A stretch of DNA of 64,000 nt from JASLPR01 sp964496475. Lineage in GTDB: Bacteria > Chloroflexota > UBA11872 > VXNJ01. The DNA lies in contig CAZBZS010000002.1 of the NCBI GenBank assembly GCA_964496475.1, forward strand, positions 1 through 64,000, given 5' to 3'. A program made the translations under genes and the position numbers. Each line of letters begins with the position of its first letter. Within the stretch, counting starts at the first letter, position 1. Positions 9,042 to 17,991 of the stretch are shown piece by piece. Under the pieces are notes generated by a model. It was not told the origin of the DNA. It did no database searches and worked only from the letters and a program-made list of their open reading frames with translations.

Positions 9042-10476
9042 TGACGCTCCAGTCTCCGCGCACGTCGCCATCGTCGGTGGCGGCATCACCGGACTCGCCA
9101 CCGCCTGGTACCTCACCACCGCACACTCCCCCCTCAGCTGCACTGTCCTCGAGTCTTCCTCTCGCTGGGGAGGCAAGATTCTCACCTCCGCCGAGCCCGC
9201 TCCGGGCGGCGGTCAGTTCATCATCGAACACGGACCCGATTCCGTCCTGCGCCGCAAACCCTGGGCTGCCGACCTCATCCGCGAACTCGGCCTCGGCGAT
9301 CGCCTCATCGACGCCGTCAGCCAGCCCACCGGCACCCTCGTCGCCATCGGACCCGACCTTCATCCCGTTCCCCCCGGCATGATGATGGTCGCCCCCGCCG
9401 GCTGGCGCGCCGTCGCCGGTTCCTCTCTCTTTTCCCTCAAGGCAAAGCTCCGTATCCTCGCCGAATTCTTTATCCCCGCCCGCAAGGATCCCGCCGATGA
9501 ATCCCTCGCCGCCTTCTTCCGCCGCCGCTTCGGCAACCAGCTCGTCGACCGCCTCGCCGAGCCCATGCTCGCCGGCATCTACAATGCCGACGCCGAGCGC
9601 CTCAGCATCCTAGCCACCTTCCCCGCCCTGCGCCGCATGGAGACCGAGCATCGCAGTCTCATCCGCGCCATGCGTAAAGCCCGCCGCGCCGCCGGGTCCT
9701 CCCGGCATGCCCCGTCTCCATTTCTCAGCCTCGAAGGCGGCATGGGCGAACTCGTCCATGCCCTCGTCGATCAACTCGACGTCGGCCTCCGACTCGACTC
9801 CCTGGTCGCCTCGCTCGAACCTCTCACCTCCGGCTGGCGACTCCGCCTCCACGACGGCTCCAGCTTCGATGCCTCCACCGTCGTCCTCGCCCTCCCCGCT
9901 GCTGCCGCCGCTCGGCTGCTTGAAGGGCCCAATCCCACCGCCGCCGCCTTGCTCCAGAGGCTCCGCGTCGCCGGCAGCGGCGTCGCCTCCCTCGCGTACC
10001 GCCGATCCGAAATCGCCCGCAAGCTTGATGGCTACGGAATCGTCATGCCCCGCGGAGAATCCGCCGTCCTCGACGGCCTCTCCTGGTCCAGCAGCAAATG
10101 GCCCGGCCGCGCGCCCGCCGATTATGTGCTGATGCGCGCGTTCTTCGGGGGACCCAAAACTGCCGCCGCTCTCGATCTGCCCGACGACCTGCTCCTGCAA
10201 CGCATACGCGACGAAATCCAACGGCTCCTCGGCATCACCGCCGAGCCCCTTTTCACCATCGTCCACTGTTGGACCGACGGCTACCCCCAGTACGACGTCG
10301 GCCATACCGACCTCGTCGACGCCATCCAGGCCGCCCTCCCCCCTGGCCTGTACGTCTGCGGCAGTCCCTATCGCGGAATCGGCATTCCCGACTGCATCCA
10401 CCAGGCCCAACAGATCGCCGCCAAACTCACCAATCTCGACGTACCGGCGAACTCCTCGACGGAGGCCATCCGCTGA
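9034..10476 (+). CDS. hemY: HemY-type coproporphyrinogen/protoporphyrinogen oxidase (FAD)
   Basis: FAD-dependent, oxygen-using oxidase. The N-terminal dinucleotide motif is VAIVGGGITGLATAWYL and the C-terminal FAD motif is YVCGSPYRGIGIPDCIHQA. In organisms with HemQ this enzyme oxidises coproporphyrinogen III to coproporphyrin III, so the operon here encodes HemE, HemY, HemH and HemQ in chemical order of need. The ATG at 9034 starts 8 bases before the hemE stop and gives 480 residues. No oxygen-independent HemN or HemG is seen. Confidence 0.9.
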   Translation: MTDDAPVSAHVAIVGGGITGLATAWYLTTAHSPLSCTVLESSSRWGGKILTSAEPAPGGGQFIIEHGPDSVLRRKPWAADLIRELGLGDRLIDAVSQPTGTLVAIGPDLHPVPPGMMMVAPAGWRAVAGSSLFSLKAKLRILAEFFIPARKDPADESLAAFFRRRFGNQLVDRLAEPMLAGIYNADAERLSILATFPALRRMETEHRSLIRAMRKARRAAGSSRHAPSPFLSLEGGMGELVHALVDQLDVGLRLDSLVASLEPLTSGWRLRLHDGSSFDASTVVLALPAAAAARLLEGPNPTAAALLQRLRVAGSGVASLAYRRSEIARKLDGYGIVMPRGESAVLDGLSWSSSKWPGRAPADYVLMRAFFGGPKTAAALDLPDDLLLQRIRDEIQRLLGITAEPLFTIVHCWTDGYPQYDVGHTDLVDAIQAALPPGLYVCGSPYRGIGIPDCIHQAQQIAAKLTNLDVPANSSTEAIR

Positions 10477-10553
10477 ACGCCGCCACCCAATCACCTGCCC
10501 CGGAAACACCCCCCGGACCTGCCTCCGTCGGCATCGGCTCCGCCCGCGCACCT

Positions 10554-10787
10554 ATGCGCGTCGATCTCGACCGCTGGCTTCCACTCATCAAATGGTTGCT
10601 CGCCATTCCCCACTACATCGTCCTGCTGGTCCCCGTCATCGTTTCTTGGTTTGCCATTGCGATTACGGGCAGCTACCCGAGACCCTTCTTCGACTTCGTC
10701 GTCGGGCTGCAAACGTGGAGCAGCCGCGTCACCGGCTACGCCATCTTGATGGTCACCGACCGCTGCCCGCCCTTCAGTCTCTCCTAA
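10554..10787 (+). CDS. DUF4389-family membrane protein
   Basis: Short membrane protein resembling DUF4389: RWLPLIKWLLAIPHY, a long hydrophobic segment (IVLLVPVIVSWFAIAI), then GSYPRPFFDFVVG and a terminal TDRCPPFSLS. About 77 residues from the ATG. The frame is open back to 10473, where a CTG lies 7 bases after GGAGG, so a non-standard upstream start is possible. Members of the family are often longer, so this may be a compact or shortened copy. The function of the family is unknown. It follows hemY directly and could be the last gene of the heme operon. Confidence 0.6.
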   Translation: MRVDLDRWLPLIKWLLAIPHYIVLLVPVIVSWFAIAITGSYPRPFFDFVVGLQTWSSRVTGYAILMVTDRCPPFSLS

Positions 10788-10939
10788 AACTTCCAGTCGG
10801 CAATTCTGCCTGGCCAGCCGTTCCCGGCGTCCGCCCCGCCTCGCCATGATTCGGCCCCCGCCGTCGGCGCCAACTCCGGTTGACTCCCCGCCCCGCCCGG
10901 CCCTACCATCCTGTCGGTACCTTTACAGCTCAAATCGTC

Positions 10940-11110
10940 CCCGGCCTGCGAGGGTAATCCCTCGCGCCAAATAGGGAAGGCGGTGCAATTCCGCCACGGT
11001 CGCGCCACTGTGATCGGCGAGCCATCGGTCAAACCACTGCCCCTCGCGGGTGGGAAGGGACCGCCGGCGCCCGAGCCGTAAGTCAGGAGACCTGCCCGGG
11101 ACCCCATCGG
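10940..11110 (+). promoter_or_regulatory. Cobalamin riboswitch
   Basis: Conserved pieces of the B12-sensing aptamer appear in order: a GGTAATCCC-type stem, AATAGGGAAGGCGGTGCAAT, TCCGCCACGGTCGCGCCACTGT, a GGGTGGGAAGG loop, and the B12 box AAGTCAGGAGACCTGCC at 11080-11096. It ends about 90 bases before the BtuF-type gene, the expected target for repression by adenosylcobalamin. The exact ends of the outer P1 stem are not certain. Confidence 0.93.
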
Positions 11111-11197
11111 CAGTCCGCCCGCGTCAGGCGTCCGTAACTTTTCCTGTTCAAACAGGCACAGCACCTGATGTCCAACCGGGCTCCAGGAGGTGTTCTT

Positions 11198-12301
11198 GTG
11201 TCTCGACTTAACAACCACGGCGCCGCCGCGCCCGTCCTGCCGTCCCAAGCCACATCCCATCCCCTCGCCGTTTTTCGGGCCTTACTCCCGTCCCTCCTTG
11301 CCGTAGTTTTGCTTGCCACTCTCGCGGCCTGCGCTCAAAGTCCCGCTCCGGCAACCCTCGCCTCGACTCCCCTCCCCACCCCCTCTCCCACCAGCATCCC
11401 AACCATCCCTCCAACCCCGGCGCCCACCCGCACCGCTGCACCGACCTCCACCCCCACTACCCCGCCCCTTATTACCCTCACCGACAGCGCCGGCCGCACC
11501 GTCCAGCTCCCCGCCCGTCCCCCCGAGCGCCTCATCTCGTTAACGCCGGGCACCACCGAAATCCTCTTCGCCATCGGCGCTGGCGACCGCCTCGTCGGCG
11601 TCGATAATTACAGCGACTTTCCGCCTGCCGCCGTCGAGATCGAGCAGATCGGCGCCTTCCCTCCCGACCTCGAACTAATCGTCGCCCTCGAAGCCGACCT
11701 CGTCATCGCCGCCGGCATAACCTCCGTCGACGTGATCAACTCCCTTGAAGATCTCGGCATTCCGGTTGTCATCCTCGACAGTCCCGATGTTCACGGTGTC
11801 GCCGACTCAATCCGGCTCGCCGGAATCGCCATCGGAGAAACCGACGCCGCCAATCGACTCGCCGCCGAGATTGAAGCTCGCATCGACGCCGTCGTTGCCA
11901 CTCTCGACGGCATTCCTCGACTTCGCGTTTTCCACGAGCTTGACGCCTCCACCCCCGGCCGGCCCTTCACGGTCGGACCCGGCAACTTCGTCAACGACCT
12001 CATCACCCTCGCCGGCGGCGAAAACATCTTCGCCGATGCCGCCAGCGCCTGGCCTCAGGTCGGTCTCGAGGATGTTATCGCTCGCGATCCCGAAGTCATC
12101 ATCCTCGCCAATGCTCCCTTCGGCACCACCGCCGAGTCCGTGAAATCCCGTCCCGGGTGGGATGGCCTGGACGCCGTGGTCAACGACCGCCTCCTGGAGC
12201 TCTCCACCGATCTCGGCAATCAGTTTTCCCGTCCCGGACCTCGCATCGCCGGCGGCCTCGAGGCCCTCGCCCGCTATCTTCACCCGGACCTCTTCGAGTG
12301 A
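11198..12301 (+). CDS. btuF: Cobalamin/iron-type ABC transporter substrate-binding lipoprotein (BtuF-like)
   Basis: Secreted binding protein for corrinoid uptake, judged from the family and the upstream cobalamin riboswitch. GTG start with AGGAGGT at ideal spacing. The signal peptide ends in the lipobox LAAC, so it is lipid-anchored. A Pro/Thr/Ser-rich linker of ~45 residues follows, then the helical-backbone binding domain with RLISLTPGTTEILFAIGAGD and GVDNYSDFPP. 367 residues. No permease or ATPase gene (btuC, btuD) follows; the next genes are corrinoid-synthesis remnants, so the transporter core must be elsewhere or lost. Confidence 0.88.
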   Translation: MSRLNNHGAAAPVLPSQATSHPLAVFRALLPSLLAVVLLATLAACAQSPAPATLASTPLPTPSPTSIPTIPPTPAPTRTAAPTSTPTTPPLITLTDSAGRTVQLPARPPERLISLTPGTTEILFAIGAGDRLVGVDNYSDFPPAAVEIEQIGAFPPDLELIVALEADLVIAAGITSVDVINSLEDLGIPVVILDSPDVHGVADSIRLAGIAIGETDAANRLAAEIEARIDAVVATLDGIPRLRVFHELDASTPGRPFTVGPGNFVNDLITLAGGENIFADAASAWPQVGLEDVIARDPEVIILANAPFGTTAESVKSRPGWDGLDAVVNDRLLELSTDLGNQFSRPGPRIAGGLEALARYLHPDLFE

Positions 12302-12393
12302 TCGCGAGCGCCTGAATTGAACCTCAAACCTCCACTCCGTGACCGCGACCCACCCGCCCCCCCGCTAGAACGCCTGGAAGGTGCGCCACCCTC

Positions 12394-13107
12394 ATGGTGC
12401 AGGGCGCTTCCTCCTCCGCCGGCGTCCAACCCGCACTCTCCAAAAACGCTCCCACCGTCGCCGTCGTCCACTACCCCACCATCTCCAATTTCGACGAATC
12501 CTGCCTCCTCGCCGGGGTCGCCCAAATCTGCTGGGCCCGCCACGCCGACGATCTCGACGCCGCCGACCTTGTCGTCCTTCCCGGCTCCAAGGACGCACCT
12601 GCCGACCTGCGCTGGCTCCAGGATTCCGGCCTGGCCACCGCCATCCGCCGCCGCATCGACGCCGGCCATCCCTTCCTCGGCATCTGCAGCGGACTCCAGA
12701 TGCGCAGCAAGCGCCTCGACGACCGCGTCGGCTCCGTCCCCGGCCTCGGCCTCCTCCCTGTCACCACCGAATTCAATCCCGCCAAAACCGTCACCCGATC
12801 TACGCTCACTATGAAGCAGCTCGAACCACCCTGGGAACTCTTGAACGACCACACCGTCGACACCTACGAAAACCGCCACGGCCGCGTAATCTCCCCGTCT
12901 GATCCCTCCTCCGCTCCCGGCTATTTCCAAAACGTCCCCATCCTCGGACTCACCGGACACTGTCTCCTAGAATCTCCAGCCGTGATAAAAGCATTGATCG
13001 GACGTGAGCCCGACCATACCCTCGACCAGACCTTTGACCGTCTGGCCGACGCCATCGAGCAACACTGCGGCACTCAATTCATCCATTCCTTGTTGGAGGC
13101 AACATGA
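12394..13107 (+). CDS. cobQ: C-terminal glutaminase part of cobyric acid synthase (N-terminally truncated CobQ)
   Basis: Cobyric acid synthase amidates cobyrinic diamide. Only its C-terminal class-I glutamine amidotransferase half is here: VAVVHYPTISNFDE, ADLVVLPGSKDAPADLRWL, the nucleophile elbow GICSGLQM, and a final GHCLLES in the position of the catalytic His segment. The ~230-residue N-terminal ATP-binding domain is absent and does not lie upstream, where only 93 bases separate it from btuF. The usual YEIHMG block is degraded to YENRHG. It overlaps cobO by 4 bases (ATGA). Likely a non-functional remnant, although the ORF is open. Confidence 0.72.
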   Translation: MVQGASSSAGVQPALSKNAPTVAVVHYPTISNFDESCLLAGVAQICWARHADDLDAADLVVLPGSKDAPADLRWLQDSGLATAIRRRIDAGHPFLGICSGLQMRSKRLDDRVGSVPGLGLLPVTTEFNPAKTVTRSTLTMKQLEPPWELLNDHTVDTYENRHGRVISPSDPSSAPGYFQNVPILGLTGHCLLESPAVIKALIGREPDHTLDQTFDRLADAIEQHCGTQFIHSLLEAT

Positions 13108-13673
13108 CCGACGCTTCTCCCCCCACCGAACACTCGCTTCCTTCCGAGCCTTCCACCCCGACCTCGCTGCTCCTGGTGAACACCGGCGACGGCAAAGGTA
13201 AGAGCACCGCTGCCTTCGGCACCATGCTCCGCGCCCTCGCTCGCGGCTGGGATGTTGCTGTCGTCCAGTTCATCAAATCCGGCGACTGGAAATCCGGCGA
13301 AGAGACCATAGCCCGCCGCCTCGGCGTCTATTGGCACGCCCTAGGCGATGGCTTCTCCTGGGATGCAGACGACCTGGAACGATCCGCCGAACTCGCTCGC
13401 GACGCTTGGGACCTCGCCCGCCGCCTCCTCGATGCCGGCGACCACGGCCTGCTCGTCCTCGACGAGATTACCTACCCCTTGAACTGGGACTGGATCGACA
13501 CCGATGAGGTAGTAGCCGCCCTGGACCGCCGGCCCACCCACGTCAACGTCGTCGCCACCGGCCGCGAAGCCCCCCAACCTCTTATGGACCTCGCCGACAC
13601 CGTCACCGAGATGGTCAATATTTGCCACCCCTACGACCGCGGCCTGCTCGCCTTGCGCGGCATAGATTTCTAA
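13104..13673 (+). CDS. cobO: Cob(I)yrinic acid a,c-diamide adenosyltransferase
   Basis: CobA/CobO/BtuR-type ATP:corrinoid adenosyltransferase, needed both for de novo synthesis and for salvage of corrinoids. P-loop NTGDGKGKSTAAFG, then VVQFIKSGDWKSGEE, a LVLDEITYPLNWDW Walker-B region and a terminal VNICHPYDRGLLALRGIDF. 189 residues with a slightly extended, Ser/Pro-rich N-terminus. It appears to be the only fully intact corrinoid enzyme in this cluster, which fits selection for salvage under the upstream B12 riboswitch. Confidence 0.9.
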   Translation: MTDASPPTEHSLPSEPSTPTSLLLVNTGDGKGKSTAAFGTMLRALARGWDVAVVQFIKSGDWKSGEETIARRLGVYWHALGDGFSWDADDLERSAELARDAWDLARRLLDAGDHGLLVLDEITYPLNWDWIDTDEVVAALDRRPTHVNVVATGREAPQPLMDLADTVTEMVNICHPYDRGLLALRGIDF

Positions 13674-14099
13674 ATGTTCCACCTGCTCATCGGCGGCGCT
13701 CGCTCCGGCAAGAGCCGCCTCGCCGTCCGGCTAGCTGCCGCCTAATCCTGCCCGGTCACCTTCATCGCCACCGCCGAGCCCGGCAACGCCGAAATGGCCA
13801 CCCGCATCGCCGCCCATCGGGCCGAGCGCCCGTCCGGCTGAACGACCGTCGAAGAACCCATCGACCTGAACCGAGCCCTTTCCACCGAACCTGCCGGCGC
13901 CCTGGTCATCGCCGATTGCCTCACTCTTTGGATCGCCAATCTTCTTGACAGCGACCTGACCGACGATCGAATCCTCCATCTCGCCCGCTCCGCCGCCGTC
14001 AGCGCCTGCCTCCATCGGGGCGTCGCCGCTCAATGGACCGGACCCGACACCGGCGTCGTCGGCGAGCAACTTCGCCATCGATCTTCCCTGGTGGGACCC
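13674..14099 (+). pseudogene. cobU: Broken cobU (adenosylcobinamide kinase/guanylyltransferase)
   Basis: Reading in frame from the ATG right after the cobO stop gives a clear CobU start (LLIGGARSGKSRLAVRLAAA with its P-loop), then PVTFIATAEPGNAEMATRIA, TVEEPIDL and ADCLTLWIANLL. Two in-frame stops interrupt it: TAA at 13743-13745 and TGA at 13839-13841, the latter where the family usually has Trp. The C-terminal half loses similarity and is shorter than the family. Two different stops plus missing sequence argue for a dead gene, not recoding. Confidence 0.82.
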
Positions 14100-14279
14100 A
14101 TGATCACCCTCTGGCACGTCCGCCACGCTCCCACCCCCTGGAACCACGAATCTCGGCTCCTCGGCTGGACCGACATCGGCCTCTCCGACGAGGGAATCCG
14201 CCCGGCCACAGGGTTCGCCATCGAACCCGCCACCGTCCTCAGACTCGACTGGGACCCGCGCTTCGCCTCATCCCCATAA
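14100..14279 (+). pseudogene. cobC: Remnant of cobC-type histidine phosphatase
   Basis: The first ~35 residues match alpha-ribazole phosphatase / phosphoglycerate-mutase-type enzymes: RHAPTPWN with the catalytic RH pair, then LGWTDIGLSDEG. After LSDEG the similarity ends and the frame stops within 25 codons, so about three quarters of the protein is missing. It directly abuts the broken cobU, as expected for a decaying nucleotide-loop assembly cluster. Confidence 0.75.
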
Positions 14280-14353
14280 GAACCTCCACCCCCCGCTCAT
14301 GACAGAATGATCCCCGTCGGCGCATCCGCCCTCCACCCCGGAGCGACATCCCC

Positions 14354-15487
14354 ATGAAAATCACCGCCATCCAGGCCACCCTGCTCGACAATCCCTATCC
14401 CGTTCCCTTCCGCGCCGCCTGGCGATCCGATGTCGTCGAAACCTCCCGCATCATCACCCTTGTCCAGGTCTCCACCGACGCCGGCATCGTCGGCATCGGT
14501 GCTTCCGGCAACGATCAGGTCGCCCGCATCAACGACATCGCCGCGCCCATGCTCATCGACCAAGACCCCTTCGACACCGAGCTTCACTCCGGCGTTATCC
14601 GCCACGCCCACGGCGCTTGGATCATCGACATGGCCCTCTGCGACATCATCGGCAAAGCCGCCGGTCTGCCCCTCCACCAGCTCTGGGGAACCTACCAGCA
14701 CCGCATCAAGGCCTACGTCAGCGTTGTCACCGCCGCGCCCCCGGAGCAACGCGCCGACGACGCCCTCCGCTTCCTCGAACAGGGATTCCGCGCCATCAAG
14801 CTCCGCGCCCATCACGAGACCATCACCGAAGACATCCGCGTCGTCGAAGTCGTCCGTCAGGCCGTCGGCGATCGTATGGAGATCATGGTCGACGCCAACC
14901 AGGCCGGCGCCGCCTCCGGGCCCGTCTCCCACCCCACCGACCTCGTCCGTTGGGACTTCAACCGTGCCCTCGCCACCGCCCGCGCCTACCAGGACCTCGA
15001 CGTCATCTGGCTCGAAGAGCCCCTGCCGCGCTATCAGTTCGAAAATCTCACCCAGCTCTGCGAAGCCGTCGACATCAAGATCGCGGGCGGCGAAGGCAAC
15101 TCCGGTCTGCACGAGTTTTACTGGATGCTCCGGGATAAGGTTTACGACATCCTCCAACCCGACGCCACCACCTCCGAGGGGCTCTCCCAGCTCCGCAAGA
15201 TCGCCGCTGTCGCCGAGCTCCACGACCGCGAATTCATCCCCCACCACGGCGCCAACGGCATCGCCCTCGCCGCCCACCTTCAGCTCTGCGCCACCCTCCC
15301 CAACTCACCCTACGTCGAATACATCCTCGACCCTCCCCACCGCACCGTCGAGTCCTACCAACAGCTCCACGGAATTGTCACCGAACCGCTCCTGATCGAC
15401 GACGACGGCTACGTCCGCGTCCCCGACGCCCCCGGCCTCGGCGTCCAGCTCAACCCCGACCTCATCACCCGCTACACCATCCGCTAG
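14354..15487 (+). CDS. Mandelate racemase/enolase-superfamily enzyme
   Basis: Likely dehydratase or epimerase acting on sugar acids, using an enolate intermediate and Mg2+. The capping domain is N-terminal. The barrel has Lys in AIKLRAHH, metal ligands in VDANQ, WLEEPL and AGGEGN, and the His base in PHHGAN. 377 residues, normal. The ATG is preceded by GGAG. It is near a Gfo/Idh dehydrogenase on the other strand and other carbohydrate genes, so a catabolic role is plausible; the exact substrate is not visible. Confidence 0.86.
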   Translation: MKITAIQATLLDNPYPVPFRAAWRSDVVETSRIITLVQVSTDAGIVGIGASGNDQVARINDIAAPMLIDQDPFDTELHSGVIRHAHGAWIIDMALCDIIGKAAGLPLHQLWGTYQHRIKAYVSVVTAAPPEQRADDALRFLEQGFRAIKLRAHHETITEDIRVVEVVRQAVGDRMEIMVDANQAGAASGPVSHPTDLVRWDFNRALATARAYQDLDVIWLEEPLPRYQFENLTQLCEAVDIKIAGGEGNSGLHEFYWMLRDKVYDILQPDATTSEGLSQLRKIAAVAELHDREFIPHHGANGIALAAHLQLCATLPNSPYVEYILDPPHRTVESYQQLHGIVTEPLLIDDDGYVRVPDAPGLGVQLNPDLITRYTIR

Positions 15488-15490
15488 CTA

Positions 15491-16624
15491 CTATCCCCCC
15501 TCCACCCCCTCCCACCCATCCGACTCCCACGACCGCGCCATCGCCCGCTGCACCGTCGCCACCGCCAGCGCCTCTGCTATCCCCGGCACCGGCTCCGCCT
15601 CCCCCAGCACCGCCCGGAAAAAGCGATGCAACTCGATCGTTTTCAGATCCCGCAGCCCTGGCCCCAGCCCCGCGCCCGCGTTGAACGCCCCGTGGTCGCC
15701 ATGACCCGGCGCCGAGAACACCTGCGTGTACCCCGTCTCCTCGCTTCCCTTCAGGTCCACCTGCAATTCATTAAACCGCTCCAGGTTCCATTTCACCGAT
15801 CCTTCGGTTCCATTGACCTCGAATCCGTGCTCGTTCGTCGGACCCTGAATTGTCCGGCAGACCTCCAGCGTCCCCGTCGCCCCGTTGCTGAACTCCACCA
15901 GCGCGCCCACATAATCATCGTTGTCCACCGGCCCCACCTCTCCCATTTCGCCAGCCTCCAACCGCCTCTCCGTGACGAACGTCTTCCTGTTCGCCACCAC
16001 CCGCTCGATCGGTCCCGCCAGCGACATCGCCATGTCGATTGCATGCGACATCAGATCCGCCAGCGCTCCATACCCGGACTGCTCCTCCCGGTACCTCCAG
16101 CTCAGCGGTTGTTCGGAATCGCCGTCGTAATTGACAAAGTAACGTCCCCGGTAATGGGTCAACTCCCCCAGCCTGCCCTCGCTAATCAGATCGCGGGCGT
16201 GCTCCACCACCGGCACGAACCGGAAGTTGTAGCCCACCATGAACACTATCCCCGCCTCCCGGACCGCCTCCGCCATCGCCACCGTCTCATCCGGGCTGCG
16301 TCCCACCGGCTTCTCGCAAAATAGGTGCTTACCTGCCGCCGCCACCGCCCGCGCCACCTCCAAGTGTGCGTCATTCGGCGTCGCCACTATCACTACCTCC
16401 ACCGCCGGGTCCTCGATCACGTCCATCCAGCGATCCGAACACTTCTCAAAACCCAGCCGGTCTTTCACCTCTTCCGCCAGCAGCGTCACCGAATCCGCGC
16501 AGGTCACGAGCCGCGGCTCCAGGTTGGCCTCGGGAAACCAGAGCGGCACTTGCCTGCACGCCCGGGCGATGTTCTGCCCCTCTCCCCCCACCCCGATCGA
16601 ACCGACTCCGATAGTCCGCCTCAT
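15491..16624 (-). CDS. Gfo/Idh/MocA-family oxidoreductase
   Basis: NAD(P)-dependent dehydrogenase or oxidoreductase of sugars and related polyols. Rossmann start IGVGSIGVGGEGQN, the hallmark CEKPVG motif with the catalytic Lys, GYNFRFVP, and LMSHAIDM with the conserved His. 377 residues. It ends 3 bases from the stop of the enolase-family gene (convergent). The substrate is unknown; families with this context often oxidise inositol- or glucose-type compounds. Confidence 0.88.
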   Translation of the reverse strand: MRRTIGVGSIGVGGEGQNIARACRQVPLWFPEANLEPRLVTCADSVTLLAEEVKDRLGFEKCSDRWMDVIEDPAVEVVIVATPNDAHLEVARAVAAAGKHLFCEKPVGRSPDETVAMAEAVREAGIVFMVGYNFRFVPVVEHARDLISEGRLGELTHYRGRYFVNYDGDSEQPLSWRYREEQSGYGALADLMSHAIDMAMSLAGPIERVVANRKTFVTERRLEAGEMGEVGPVDNDDYVGALVEFSNGATGTLEVCRTIQGPTNEHGFEVNGTEGSVKWNLERFNELQVDLKGSEETGYTQVFSAPGHGDHGAFNAGAGLGPGLRDLKTIELHRFFRAVLGEAEPVPGIAEALAVATVQRAMARSWESDGWEGVEGG

Positions 16625-16806
16625 CCGACCCGGCCCTTCATAATCTGACTCTCTACCACCCTCACATTATTCACACCTCCTCCCGACAGAGCCAATTCGA
16701 CCCCTTCGAGAACCCCGACATTGTCCCTACTCGTCCTTCCTGCCACAATGCCCCTTGACGCACCTCACCAGATGGCGCGTCGTCAGCAAACCCGGGGGAG
16801 GGCAGC

Positions 16807-17991
16807 GTGAATCTCGGCCTTTTCATCATGCCGTTGCATCCGCCCGAAAAATTACCCGCCGACTCCTACGCTGAAGACCTCGAACTCCTCTCCGTCGCCG
16901 ACGAGCTTGGCTTCACCGAAGCCTGGATCGGCGAGCACATGACCGCCAAATGGGAAAACATCGTCGCCCCTGATCTCTTCATCTCCCGGGGTTTCGGCAT
17001 CACCAAAAACATGCGAATCGGCACCGGCGTCTACCTGCTTTCCGTCCACCACCCCGCCGACATTGCCACCCGCGCCGCATTCCTCGATCACCTCTCCCGC
17101 GGCCGCTACAACTTTGGCGTGGGTGTGGGCAGCGTACCCAGCGACCGTCCCTTCAAAGGCGTCCCCCCCGAAGCTGAGGAGATGGTCGGCCGCTTTCGCG
17201 AATCCCTCGACATCATCCTCCAGCTCTGGGAAGCCGAACCTCCCTGGAAATACGAAGGTAAGTACTGGACCGTCGAGCTTTCCGACGAATGGAAAGAGCT
17301 CGACATGGGTTACCCCCTCCGCCCCTACACCCTCCCCCCTCCCCCCATCGGCACCCCCGGCCTCCGCCCCCGTTCCCCCTCCCCGTTCGCGGCCACCGGG
17401 GTCGTCTCTTGCCGCCCATCGAACCCGNNNNNNNNNNCCCATCCCCCCATCGGCATCCCCGGCTTCAGCCCCGATTCCCGTTCTATGTTCGAGGCCGGCA
17501 AACGCGGCTGGTGGGCCCTCTCCACCAACCTCGCCGCCAACCGCATCCTCGGCACCCACCACGTCAAATACTGCGAAGGCCTGGAGGCTGGTGGCCACCC
17601 CGTGGATGCCTCAGGCTGGCGCGTGGCCCGTGAAGTCTTCGTCGCCGACACGGATCGTGAAGCCCTCGACTACGCTGTCAACGGGCCCATGGGACAGACG
17701 TTCACCCGCTACATGCTCCCTCCCAGCAAGCGCAATATTCCCGGCGGCCTCCTTACCTACAAGGACGACCCCGACATGCCCGACAGCGATGTCACCCTCG
17801 AATACCTGGCCAACAACGTCTGGCTCGTCGGCAGTCCCGAAACCGTTGCCGAGAAGATTGAGCGCCTCCGCGACCAGCAAGGTAAATTCGGCACCCTCCT
17901 GGCCATCGCCCACGACTGGGCCGATCGTTCCCGCGCCGTCAATTCCCTCCAACTCCTCGCCGACAAGGTCCGCCCCGCCTTCGCCGACTAG
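16807..17991 (+). CDS. Luciferase-like (LLM class) flavin-dependent oxidoreductase, with assembly gap
   Basis: FMN/F420-type TIM-barrel monooxygenase. N-terminal NLGLFIMPLHPP, then DELGFTEAWIGEHM, GVGVGSVPSDRPFKG and a C-terminal WLVGSPETVAEKI. GTG start with a strong GGGGGAGGG site. A 10-N gap at 17428-17437 splits the gene. About 95 bases before the gap repeat, with errors, the sequence after it (PPPIGTPG and HPPIGIPG), so contig ends probably overlap and the real protein is about 35 residues shorter. Such paralogs are abundant in SAR202-type genomes; the substrate is unknown. Confidence 0.82.
   Translation: MNLGLFIMPLHPPEKLPADSYAEDLELLSVADELGFTEAWIGEHMTAKWENIVAPDLFISRGFGITKNMRIGTGVYLLSVHHPADIATRAAFLDHLSRGRYNFGVGVGSVPSDRPFKGVPPEAEEMVGRFRESLDIILQLWEAEPPWKYEGKYWTVELSDEWKELDMGYPLRPYTLPPPPIGTPGLRPRSPSPFAATGVVSCRPSNPXXXXHPPIGIPGFSPDSRSMFEAGKRGWWALSTNLAANRILGTHHVKYCEGLEAGGHPVDASGWRVAREVFVADTDREALDYAVNGPMGQTFTRYMLPPSKRNIPGGLLTYKDDPDMPDSDVTLEYLANNVWLVGSPETVAEKIERLRDQQGKFGTLLAIAHDWADRSRAVNSLQLLADKVRPAFAD
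17428..17437. other. Assembly gap (10 N)
   Basis: Run of ten N inside the luciferase-like gene. The flanks are imperfect copies of each other, so the true gap is probably negative (overlapping contig ends). Confidence 0.9.

Noticed and set aside
4485..9363. Long minus-strand open frames opposite the heme operon
   Set aside because: GC-rich third positions create open shadow frames; their translations are low-complexity (Gly/Asp/Val/Glu-rich) without family motifs, while the plus-strand genes are clear.
13674..14099. In-frame TGA in cobU as possible recoding (Sec or Trp)
   Set aside because: A TAA also interrupts the frame and the 3' part is lost; TGA is used as an ordinary stop throughout the window. 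Pseudogene is simpler.
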